Shown here: one piece after another, positions 1-8,800 of the stretch
How the letters are laid out: each line of letters starts with the position of its first letter
How positions within the stretch are numbered: position 1 is the first letter of the stretch
Source: Nemertoderma westbladi
Taxonomy: Eukaryota; Xenacoelomorpha; Nemertodermatida; Nemertodermatidae
Assembly (NCBI GenBank): GCA_032718475.1
Contig: JAUCBJ010005403.1
Span: forward strand, 1-29,476
Reading direction: 5' to 3'
DNA length: 29,476 nt
Made by a program: the position numbers and the translations under genes
Notes under the pieces: model-generated
Told to the model about the DNA's origin: nothing
What the model saw: only the letters and a program-made list of their open reading frames with translations
Database searches by the model: none

Positions 1-214
1 CTATGCTCATCCTCTGTGTTGAACGGGAGCTTCGTGGAATAAGGGTAGTTGGTATCCTCGTATAGGGATTCTAGTCATATGATTCTTCATATGATTCTGA
101 TGTTATGTTCCCATTTTTCGCCATAACACCGGCTTTTGGGAATAACTCCAGTAAAACTGCTTAAATTATCGAAAGTATAACTGTTACCTTACTTAATAAG
201 TCTCAATCATTTAA

Positions 215-922
215 TTTAACTGCACTAATCATATTGTTTGTACTGTTATTTACCGTCAGTTATTAATTGTATCTATTTGTTGATGAAATATTGCCCTTTG
301 GAGAATACGGATAAATCACCCAAATTTCCCAATTTTCTTGATACACTACAGGTTAGAGAGACAGGCTATATATAACAATTGCGATTTATATTAATGTGGT
401 GTGTATTGAATCTAATGTTATTTAGCAGACCCTACATGAGTCAATTGCTGCTCTCTTTATGTGTGATCAAATATACTGACGGTCGGCAGAATAGTGTGCA
501 TGATTGTGACTGGTAACAAAGTATTTCCTAAAGAATACGCCTTATACTTTAATCATAAGCGGTATCGTTGCGTTTAGTATAAGTCCTAGTTCTGTTTAAA
601 TAGATAGAGCGCCACGTCCTAAAGGAACTGTTAATATTTCCCGAAAGCCAATAATATCTGTCAGAAATTAATTATTAACGATCTATCGAATAATACAGTA
701 GGTTTACACTGCAACCTTACACTGCAATAATAAAATTTAAGCATCCGAATTCAGCCTCCCGGGTGTAGATCCATCGGGTGAATGATCGCGCATGGGCTGA
801 CTTCGGCTAATGTTTTGTTTATTAGCATAAAATATTGTCGTATGCTAAAGGTGTTTTAATTAACTAAAAGACATATAAATTTTGGCAGGTTAAACTGCTA
901 AAGGTCTTCAAAAGCGCGAACA
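215..922 (+). repeat. Left arm of long inverted repeat (LTR-like)
   Basis: This arm pairs, in reverse complement, with 6697-7385. Shared blocks include GTGAATGATCGCGCAT near 778 and GCAGGTTAAACTGCTAAAGG starting at 885, joined by diverged stretches; by eye overall identity is roughly three quarters. The match fades left of about 215, and bases 1-214 hold nothing I recognise. It stops abruptly near 922, where a LINE fragment starts. The arm is AT-rich and has no convincing frame. I infer an LTR or LTR-like end of the BEL-type element whose Gag lies inside, but true LTRs of one element would be direct repeats, so this copy is inverted or belongs to a second insertion. A long-TIR DNA element is the alternative. 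Confidence 0.75.
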
Positions 923-1618
923 GCGCCTTAGCTGACAAGTTTTTACCAGCCTTGTTTGGTGTGGTTGTTCCGCAAGCTGATCTGGACCTGTTGTTTCAGC
1001 CCGTGCGTCACGGTGGAATTGGGTTAAGTGATCCAGTGTTCAGAGCTGCTAGTGCGTATCAAGCCTCGAGGGAAGGCACCGAGCTGGTGGTGAGAGCCTT
1101 GAAGGAAAAGACTCCCCTATCAGTGGAGGATCATAGAACATTGCTACAGGGAACCATCCGTGAAACTAGGTTGAGGGAGGCAGTGTGGGCGAGCGAGGTT
1201 CAGACAGTTGTATTGGGGGCAATGGTGCCAGATCGAGCGTGATCAGTGAAGCGCCAGCTTTACTCGTAAACTGCTGGCTGGTTGAGTGTGACCCCATTGC
1301 TGCTTCATCAGACAGGCATTTCAGCGCAGACATTTCGCGACGCCCTGTGTCTGCGGTATGGTTATACTCCCCCGGAGTTGCCATCACACTGTGACGGCTG
1401 TGGTGCTATCTTCACCATAGACCACGCCCTGAACTGCAAAAAGGGTGGGCTGATATGTCGTCGACATGACGAAATGCGGGATGTGATCGGCGAGTTGTGT
1501 GGGTTGGCCTGGTGTACGAGTTCAGTCAAGCGGGAGGTAGTGCTGCGAGAGGGCCAGTATCTTGAAGACGCGGGAGTCCGAACAGATTTGCTAGTCCGGG
1601 GCGTGTGGGCACCACAGG
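922..1618 (+). pseudogene. LINE (non-LTR retrotransposon) polymerase C-terminal fragment
   Basis: One reading frame continues from about 901 to 1635 with two in-frame stops, TGA at 1240 and TAA at 1267. Before the stops it has the GGIGLSDP-type segment found after the reverse transcriptase of many invertebrate LINE proteins. After them come AQTFRDALCLRYGY, a Cys/His cluster (CDGCG, then HALNC, KGG and RRH) and RGVWAPQ. These motifs are characteristic of the C-terminal part of such polyproteins. The catalytic reverse transcriptase core, the real C terminus and a poly(A) tail are missing, so both ends are truncated. The left edge abuts the inverted-repeat arm; the right edge, near 1618, abuts the end of the opposite-strand Gag. 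I do not assign a clade. A related C-terminal piece lies at 14209-14440. Confidence 0.8.
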
Positions 1619-1619
1619 T

Positions 1620-2950
1620 TTCGCGCCGCACTTAGCACACCTAGCATCTGAGTAACAGGTCCGCCGTTGGTGTCCTCGTCTGAGACAATTATAACACAAC
1701 CGCTTATCCCACATGACATCACATCTATCCTTTAGGGATTTCTTTAAGAATTCATCACACCCACTCAAGCGATGGGGCCCGTCACACAATAGACATTTGG
1801 GCTTGATGTTACTTACTTTAACCTGTGCTGTGTGGTGCACACTTGTTCTTTCCTCGGGCTTTCTTCCATGAATTCTCTTAGGAGACGTGGGAGGAGTTTT
1901 TGTTGTCTGTTCTCTCCTGTCACTGGTTCGAGACTTAAATTTACTTACGTCTTTAGGTGCTTTGTTGACATAGTAAGATCTTTCGGTGTCTTTCCCGTCG
2001 TCTGTATAACACACTGGTGTTACCTTTCTCCTAGAAACGGGTTTTTCACTTACCTCACTTTCAGGAGTCTTCTCTCTAGACTGTTTTAGGAGTTGTAATC
2101 TTACCTCTCGGTTTAAGAATGACAGAAGGTCCGTCATGGTTGGATCTCTATGTTGTTGGTCCATCAAATAGAGAACCTTTTTGTCCCAGCGAGTACCTAC
2201 TTCACCCTTTGGCAAAGCTGATGCTAAGGCTCCTACAACCATGGAATTCTGGTATTCATGAGACTTACCCAACCAGTCTAATTGTCTACAGATCTCCTGA
2301 ATCTCATCGGAAAACTCTATAATCCCGCTGCTAAGAAACTTTCGGGGCGCCATTAATTTCGCATACAAATACCGAGCTATGTTAGTCCTATTACCATACC
2401 TGATGTTTAGTGTATCCCAAACTTGTCTCAATCCATCTGGATGTCCAATAAACTTTAGCAGCATTAACTTGGGAGGTCCTTCCAAGCACTCGATGAGGAA
2501 TCTAAGTCTCTCTCCGTGGGATAGTACGGAACTCTGTATGTTATCTTTATAATATTCATTAAAAGGTAACCATTTCATCTCATCTCCGTTGAACTTGACG
2601 ATCTCTCCCACCTTTACCGCTTGACGGGCTTCGGTTCTAGCCATTTGACGCGTAAAACTTTCTTGGGCCATCGTATTATTTAATATCGAGTTATTGGTAT
2701 ATAAATTTCTTGGATTATGATCAGGTCTATATGGAATATCATTATCAACAGGTTTATAATTATCCTTAATAGGGTTTACTATAGGAGTTTCTACTTCACT
2801 AGCAGTATAGATGCGTGTAGGCTCCACACCTTGCGCATGAAATACTTCAGACCTAACAGGTTGACACATTGTTACAGGGGGTGGTGGTATACTCCTTTGT
2901 ATATTTACTAATTTCGCTTGCGTCCTTCTGGGCTCCTCTATTTGGCGCAC
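1620..2950 (-). pseudogene. BEL/Pao-type retrotransposon Gag, 3' truncated
   Basis: A long open frame whose main part matches retrotransposon capsid proteins of the BEL/Pao group. Numbering from a GTG codon at 2950, residues about 118-285 form a DUF1759-like helical region, starting FNGDEMKWLPFNEYY. Residues about 386-442 hold the BEL-type cysteine array CLLCDGPH, CYNCLRRGH and CAKCG, expected to bind RNA. Residues 290-380 are a basic Lys/Arg/Ser-rich linker. The first ATG is at residue 28; the frame is open further upstream to a TAA near 3010, so the true start may be elsewhere or spliced. After CAKCG the frame runs antisense into the LINE fragment, so the protease, reverse transcriptase, RNase H and integrase normally fused behind Gag are gone. 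Family call is firm; element boundaries are not. Confidence 0.85.
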
Positions 2951-4135
2951 CCATGAGGCGGATGCTGTCCCACCACCCTTGGGGCCAGTCTGACTCCGTT
3001 TTTATCAGACCGGGCCGGAGGGTAGCCCGATGCTTCCCGGGTTCAATTTTCAATCCCCTGATCACACCGGCACAGCTCGTCGCGCGTGTAGCCGATCATA
3101 GCCATCGTTGATCGGCCACTGTCAACTTACTGTGGCCTGACTGTACATTGAGCCAACTCAGAGAGTCAACCGGCGGGTGGACCAGTCGATAGCGATCGAG
3201 CATCAAGGTTGTCCTTGAGCCAAACCGACGGTCTTGTCCCAAGTGGGCTTGCGCTACTCAACATGGAATATTGACACGTTTTCACCCGCCTCGCCGGCAG
3301 TATTAAGGGGAAGTCGGTTCCGCCAACAATACTGACTAGCTTAAAAGCTAAGAACAAGTCACCACTTACTAGTCACTGTACACGTGTACTCAACAGATGC
3401 TCACAAAATCAAGTACACAACTGTAAACACAAAATCGGACACATACCATGCACACACAGAGGACATAATCGGGAAAGACAAATTGGTGACAAAATCAGAG
3501 GGGACAAAATTGTATCGACTGATAAAAGAGTCGAGAGTACCTTATTTTGCTGTCAGGGCAAAATAACTTTGTGTGCACAAAGTATGCTGGGGCGCAGTAA
3601 AGATATGGTCCTACTAATAACCAGCGGCGACTGAACCAACTGGCAAGGTTTCCCACACTCACTCACAGTGGCCATACACACACTCACGTATACCACGTAC
3701 CCACAGCAACAGAAAGCTCAAGCAAACTGCCACTGCTCGTCCACACACAAACCACAGATTCCAAAGTATCGTTCACTCGGACCACACTAAAACACCATCC
3801 CCTCCTTGCAGCGGATATTCCAGGTGCTACCTCCATTCCAATAGTAGTACCAACAGAATCATCAGAATCCTGCCCATTCCGATGCAACACCTCCATTCAA
3901 ATAGTGCTACCCTGGGAAAAGACACGTGTCAGCAACCGATCGGAGACAGCAAAGAGTCTGGTCAACTCATATATACCAAACATAGACCTACCACATAGAC
4001 CACAGATCACACTAAGCCACCACCCCTACTGTGTACAGGACTAGCAGTACGGCAACAGGCCGATGAGACGTGTACCACAGCACCATGTTGATTCATGGTT
4101 CGCAAGACACAAGGGCCTTCAGTAACTCCCCTGCA
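2951..4135. other. Non-coding stretch between Gag and upstream frames
   Basis: No convincing gene in about 1.2 kb. On the minus strand it would be the spacer between the coiled-coil frames and Gag of the BEL-like element. Short frames here, such as 3684-3896 minus, resemble nothing I know. There is a direct repeat of an ACCTCCATTC..AATAGT core, once near 3826 and once near 3889, about 63 bp apart. The stretch 3380-3560 is rich in CACA and ACAAAAT motifs. It may include an intron or deleted coding sequence of the element. Confidence 0.5.
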
Positions 4136-4393
4136 CTATATAGAGTATTTAACGTGCCCCCAGACCCTCACGAGTCCGCCGCCGCCTGTTCGCGACACCC
4201 CTATAGAGACCTCACCTCTTAAGGCATCGCGTTCTAACGCAATACTCTGCTGCACTTCTTGCAACTCTAACCTACCTTCTCTTACTGTTCCCTTGAACTG
4301 TTGCACAGTCTCCTGCATCTGCCCGAGCAGGAGATCCATCCCCCGCCGTCCCTCATCCACCCACTCAACCGCCGAAGCGGGAGCCGCCAACAT
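4136..4393 (-). CDS. Short coiled-coil frame upstream of Gag
   Basis: An 85-codon frame with an ATG. Residues about 20-65 are a charged helix (GQMQETVQQFK, then REGRLELQEVQQ) that looks like a coiled coil; the tail is Gly/Arg-rich. It begins 46 bases after the stop of the 543-codon frame on the same strand and lies upstream of Gag. BEL/Pao Gag proteins commonly start with a helical segment before the DUF1759-like region, so this may be a separated piece of the same polyprotein, cut off by frameshift or splicing. It could also be chance. No independent function is assigned. Confidence 0.4.
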   Translation of the reverse strand: MLAAPASAVEWVDEGRRGMDLLLGQMQETVQQFKGTVREGRLELQEVQQSIALERDALRGEVSIGVSRTGGGGLVRVWGHVKYSI

Positions 4394-4438
4394 AGTAGTG
4401 GGTAGACGAGGGACGACGGGCGATAAATCATTGATGTC

Positions 4439-6070
4439 TCACTCGGTGTCCAGGGCAGGAATTGTCTCAGGGGCTGTTCTACTGGGCACAGGTAGTTTAG
4501 TGCTGTGCAAAGGGAATTTAGAGCTGGGTTCTGGAAGTACAGGGGTCTCTATCACAGAGGGGGTGGCTTCGAGAACAGGACTAATTATTTCAGGCTCATC
4601 TACTATAGTAGGGAGTCTTTCTACTCTAATAATTTGATCTGAAGGCTCAGGATTACTTAGATCTACACTAGCTAGTTGCCTTCTCACGGCTGGAGGCAAA
4701 TCAGGCAATTTCTGCCGGTGCAGCGCCCTTCTACATCCGCTGGAACGAGATTTATTTCCTCTACCTTCAGGATCTGTTGTATCGCCTTCATCAGAGGATG
4801 TAAATCCCTGTCTCTTGGGAGTAGATCGACTTAGCAGCTGCATCTGAGTAGCTGTTCTCTGTTTATTTAAGTAATCTTGCTTCATTTGAAGATTTTCCAA
4901 CTCTAGTTGGGCTGTCTCTTCAGATGCCCTCCGTTCTGCTTCTACCACTGCCTCTGCCACTTTTCTTTCAGCTTCTGCCACCTTTCTTTCAAATTCTGCC
5001 GCTGTCTCATCCGCTTTTCTTTCCACTTCTGCAGCTGCCGCTGTCGCTTTTCTTTCAAATTCTGCCGCTGTCTCTGCCGCTGCCGCTGCCACTGCCTTTC
5101 TGTCTTCTATCTGTTTTTTCTTTAGTTGTTCTTCCTGTTCCATAAGGATGAGGATGCGTTCATCAAATTTAGCCTGCTCAGCGGCTAACATTTCCGCATC
5201 TAACGAGTCCAACACCAATTTGGCTCCCTCACTATTGGGGCGAAGTCCAGCTAGCCGTCTCCTTAACTCTTTGTCACCTATAAATCGTTGATAGTCCGAC
5301 AGATAGATGTCAATAGCATCCTTCTTCGGAGGTTTCTCTGATGTGACGTCGCTTTCCACCTGAGAAAAGGTAGCGTCTGTTGATTCTCCGTGGGTCATGC
5401 GCTCGGTTAGCTGAGCTTTCCATTGTGTCGTTTCTTGGACTTTAAGACTCACCCGTTGGAACCAAGTCTTTACGGCTATCTGCAACGACGTGTCTTGGCT
5501 TCTCTTCGAGGCATCCTCAAAGGCTGAAAGGATTAGTCTGATCCTTAAGATTCGTTCTCGAACTTGATAAATCAGTTCTCCCTGCTCTTGAGGTCTTTGA
5601 CGTTGTTGAAACAGGTGTTCCTCTAAGCGCTCCAAAGAGCTGAAGAATCCCTGGACATATTCTGCTGCCGACCTCTTCCACACCGCTGGATCTCGAGTGT
5701 TTCTTACTACTCCCATCCTGTATAAGTCTACCCAGGCAGCTTCCGATAATTTAAATGGGAGTCCGGGTCCGGGGAAGTTCCATTGCGTCTCGACAATAGA
5801 CTTCAGTTCCTCCATCGTGTATCCCGCATAACTGTCCCTGGTCGATCGCTTACTTCTTGCCCAATCGATTGGATGTTCTTCTACAGTGATCAATACTCTA
5901 GCGAGTACGGCTCCAGGAAGAATTAGAAGTGGATCTGGATAAACCGCTTCTGTTATCCTTGCTCCGATCTCGGGTGTCAACTCTACAGTATCTGAACTAC
6001 TGGAGCTATCTGGCTGTTGAGAAATAAGTACCGGGGTTAATTTAACTATAACGGTATGTATAACAAGCAC
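4439..6070 (-). CDS. Unrecognised 543-codon frame with long Ala/Glu coiled coil
   Basis: The longest frame in the left third. Residues 1-60 are hydrophobic and Ser-rich and begin at a GTG codon; the first ATG is at residue 86 (TMEELKS), and the frame is open upstream to a stop near 6150, so a spliced leader exon or the internal ATG is likely. Residues 90-230 are globular-looking and Trp/Arg-rich. Residues about 289-412 form a long coiled coil built on repeats of AAEFERKA, AEVERKAD and AEAERKVAEA. After about 415 it is a Pro/Ser/Thr-rich tail, probably disordered. I do not recognise the family. It lies between the LTR-like arm and Gag, on the same strand, so it may be an extra N-terminal ORF of the BEL-like element; a captured host gene is the alternative. 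The open length argues against old decay. Confidence 0.6.
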   Translation of the reverse strand: MLVIHTVIVKLTPVLISQQPDSSSSSDTVELTPEIGARITEAVYPDPLLILPGAVLARVLITVEEHPIDWARSKRSTRDSYAGYTMEELKSIVETQWNFPGPGLPFKLSEAAWVDLYRMGVVRNTRDPAVWKRSAAEYVQGFFSSLERLEEHLFQQRQRPQEQGELIYQVRERILRIRLILSAFEDASKRSQDTSLQIAVKTWFQRVSLKVQETTQWKAQLTERMTHGESTDATFSQVESDVTSEKPPKKDAIDIYLSDYQRFIGDKELRRRLAGLRPNSEGAKLVLDSLDAEMLAAEQAKFDERILILMEQEEQLKKKQIEDRKAVAAAAAETAAEFERKATAAAAEVERKADETAAEFERKVAEAERKVAEAVVEAERRASEETAQLELENLQMKQDYLNKQRTATQMQLLSRSTPKRQGFTSSDEGDTTDPEGRGNKSRSSGCRRALHRQKLPDLPPAVRRQLASVDLSNPEPSDQIIRVERLPTIVDEPEIISPVLEATPSVIETPVLPEPSSKFPLHSTKLPVPSRTAPETIPALDTE

Positions 6071-6696
6071 AATTACTGTAGGAATAAACTTAGGGGTATG
6101 TATGTTGCGAATACTCGCATAGACTCTGAATAATAAATAAATACGCTACCCGTACAGACTACACAAATAAAATACAAACCGAACGCTGGCAGACTACTAT
6201 CAAGCCTAAATAAACTACAGTATATGCAGACTCCGAAATGGTTAGTTAGTATGCGTTCTAACTGAGTAGTACGACTTATTCTTTCGGGGGGGATTTACCT
6301 TACAGCACTGGATACCCCCACCTTCCTAACTAGTACTTTATCGGACATACACTCTACACACACTGCAATCTCTTCAGACTTAACAACAGCCAGACAACAA
6401 TCCAGCCTAAAAATTATCTGTACAATTTGAGCAGGCTTACACGCCTTCTGCTCAATATTACACTTACATATAAATAAAACTGACAGAAATAAGTAAAATC
6501 CCAATAAAAAACCAGGGAGGCCGTCCCTGATTAAATATCAAGACCTACCGGTATATAATTATCAAAATCGAATAATACTGCTGTACCTGTAAGTACCGGT
6601 TCGGGTAGTCAGGCATTCAGGCCTACAGCTTACCGGTCGACCGGTACGTTTGACTTTATTGCCTACGGTGCAATAAAGAATCTGGAAATCTATTAT
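6071..6696. other. Leader region between coiled-coil frame and right arm
   Basis: On the minus strand this lies between the LTR-like arm and the first long frame, where a 5' leader would be. It contains a 69-codon frame at 6295-6504 minus, which has a hydrophobic start followed by a few cysteines and is followed by a GGTAAAT donor-like site. A clear primer-binding sequence is not visible. ACCGGT occurs at least four times between 6540 and 6645. No gene is supported. Confidence 0.4.
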
Positions 6697-7385
6697 TGTT
6701 CGCGCTTTCAGACCTTTAGCAGTTTAACCTGCCAATTTTAGGTGTTCTCTTGTTTATAAATCGACTTTAGCCTATAACAATTATTTAATGCACATGAAGT
6801 AACATTAGCCGAAGCCAGTCTATGCGCGATCATTCACCCACAGTTAAGGGAGACTGGATTCGGATGCTTTGACCTTATTGCAGTGTAGACCTACTGTATT
6901 ATTCGATTGATCACTACTATATAATCTCTGACAATATTATTCACTTTCGGGGAAATATTAACAGTTCCTTTAGGACGTGGCGCTTTAAGTATAAAACAGA
7001 GTTATGACTTATACTAAACACAACGAGATGGCTACTGATTTTCGTAAATAGAGCATTCTTTAGGAGATGCTTTATTATCTGTCACACTGCTGCATACGAT
7101 TTCACACTGCTGCACACTGATCTGCCGACCATTACTGAATTTGATCATATATAAGGAGGATAGCAACTGACACATGTAGGGATTATAAAATAGCATTTAA
7201 TGCACACTAAAACCACTGTAATGTAAGTCGCAATTGCTATCGGTAACCGGTCCCTCTAACCTTTAGTAATCAAGAAGATTGGGGGTTTTATGATTATTTA
7301 TCGATATTCTCCCAATATAACAACATATCCATCAACATATAACCATTAATAACAGACAGTAAACAGAAGTACAATAATGCGGTGA
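6697..7385 (-). repeat. Right arm of long inverted repeat (LTR-like)
   Basis: Reverse-complement partner of 215-922. Read on the minus strand it runs in the same direction as the coiled-coil and Gag frames, which is where a 5' LTR should be. Beyond the point where the left arm breaks, the minus strand continues into an ACCGTAGGCAATAAAG stretch with an AATAAA signal. I infer the LTR of the BEL-like element, but its outer TG end and a target duplication could not be fixed. Confidence 0.7.
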
Positions 7386-7741
7386 TATTCAGCCAGTATC
7401 GGTAGTACCAGTACCGCAGTTGCAGGTGCAGTATCAAAGTTGTTCAGTCAGTGCAGACTGCAGATAATAGATTTACGTTCTTATAATCAAAGCCGTCTAA
7501 TGTTGGCCAAAGTCTGAAACTTCTACCGAAGTACAGAAAAATCCTAAGCTGGTGTTCTGGGCTTAGAAAAGATACACACTGACTGAATTGCGTGGGTTTC
7601 TGTAGGCACTGTCCAACACAAAGTGAAAATCGCTCTGATTGGCCGAGCAGAACAAAGAACAAAGAAAAGCTCCACGCTGGCAGTAAATCAGCTGACAGAT
7701 TTCGTCATCTGAAACTACACTCTATTTAGAGTATTTGGCGT
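7386..7741. other. Non-coding stretch
   Basis: No gene seen. A 72-codon minus frame at 7444-7662 has no recognisable motif. This DNA lies between the inverted-repeat arm and a short tandem repeat. Confidence 0.4.
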
Positions 7742-7876
7742 ATTGCGGCATAAAATGGCTTGTTATGTCCGCTAAAACACCTACAGGGTACATTGCGGAG
7801 AAAATGGCTTGTTATGTCCGCTAAAACAACTAAACAGTTAATTGCGGAGAAAATGACTGGTTATATCCGCAAAAGC
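7742..7876. repeat. 49-50 bp tandem repeat, 2.8 copies
   Basis: Three units start ATTGCGG at 7742, 7792 and 7841. They share AAAATGGCTTGTTATGTCCG followed by CTAAAAC. The third unit is more diverged and is interrupted by the DNA transposon that starts at 7885; repeat-like ACACCTA sequence resumes after the right target duplication. Confidence 0.85.
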
Positions 7877-7884
7877 TTTTACAC
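7877..7884. repeat. Left target-site duplication of hAT-like element
   Basis: TTTTACAC immediately before the inverted end TAGGGTGGAGTG. The same eight bases follow the other end at 12679-12686. Eight-base duplications are the hallmark of hAT-superfamily insertion. Confidence 0.9.
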
Positions 7885-8168
7885 TAGGGTGGAGTGAAAA
7901 ATATTTTTTTTCAAATATTTCACTCTCCCACTCACTAATGGACATCAATTGTTGAAAAAACCGCGTATGCCAGGTTTCATCCAAAAATATTTATCCCTTA
8001 CCCCGGTACCACATATTACAATTTTTATAACGAAAATTGCAAGTATTTCGAAAAAAATTTTGTTCGCAAAATCTATCCTCCCATTCAGATTTTTAATGCA
8101 TGCGACTTGAAGGTGCAAAATATAAAATTTTAGTCTATGAGAATGACCCCTTACCCCAGCACCACAAA
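7885..8168 (+). repeat. Left terminal inverted repeat of hAT-like element
   Basis: 284 bp that match 12389-12678 in reverse complement almost without change. It starts TAGGGTGGAGTG and includes CACTCTCCCACTCACTAATGG and further conserved AT-rich blocks. It lacks 6 bases that the right copy has around 12525. Between 8169 and 8352 there is AT-rich 3' untranslated sequence of the element. Confidence 0.9.
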
Positions 8169-8352
8169 TTGAAAATTCAAGAATAAAAAGTAAATGTTCT
8201 CTTCGTACATGGCCTGGCCAGCTATGGCAAATCAATAACATATTTCACATATTTAAAACCACATAATTTTTTTTATTCGAATTTATAATACTGTACCCCA
8301 GATAATAATTTGAAACAATATTATTTTCGGTGACTTTGAAACAAGTATTAGT

Positions 8353-8800
8353 TTATGGTGATACATTTATATTTGTGTAATAATCGCGTTTGGTTTCAAA
8401 CATAGGTCGCTCTTTGCGTGATACAAATGTCTGGCGAATTAGACCACTACGTGATGTCCTACCACACACTGAAGCAGAAGCTTCAGTCACCAACTTAACG
8501 AGGCGTTCAACAGCTTGTGTGTGACAAGGAAATCCAGCTACATCTGGCTTTATGTCGTACAACTACGGATATCCAATAAACTTTTCTGCTGGAATATCAG
8601 CTGTCAGTGGTGGCTCAAAGCGATTCATACGCCAGAATTCCAAGCTCACGAGATCTATATAGCTGGCTGCTTCAAAGTTCAGTTGAGGTAATACAAATCG
8701 ACGAACCATTGATCTTGGGTCTATTCGAGCCTTTTCTCTGGCCATCATTATTCTACGATATCCAAGTTCACGAATAGTGTTGCCGTTATCCCAACACCAG
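8353..8800 (-). pseudogene. hAT-like transposase, C-terminal part
   Basis: One minus-strand frame broken by a single TAG at 8563. The upstream part contains TIRELGYRRI, then PQLNFEAASY; the downstream part contains FPCHTQAVERLVKLVTEA, a motif typical of the C-terminal end of a widespread invertebrate transposase-like family with an RNase H fold. It ends with TAA at 8353. It is separated by about 1.6 kb from the core at 10363-12084. At the border, the sequence of the last core codons is roughly repeated (see the insert entry), which supports a later insertion into one exon. In the family this part would complete the catalytic domain and C-terminal tail. Confidence 0.75.

Noticed and set aside
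3166-3357. Possible LINE endonuclease start (STWNIDTF) on the plus strand around 3255
   Set aside because: Only a handful of residues resemble the TWNVRTL motif, and no further endonuclease motifs follow in any frame.
4907-5145. Plus-strand cysteine- and leucine-rich frames
   Set aside because: They are antisense shadows of the repetitive coiled-coil codons on the minus strand.
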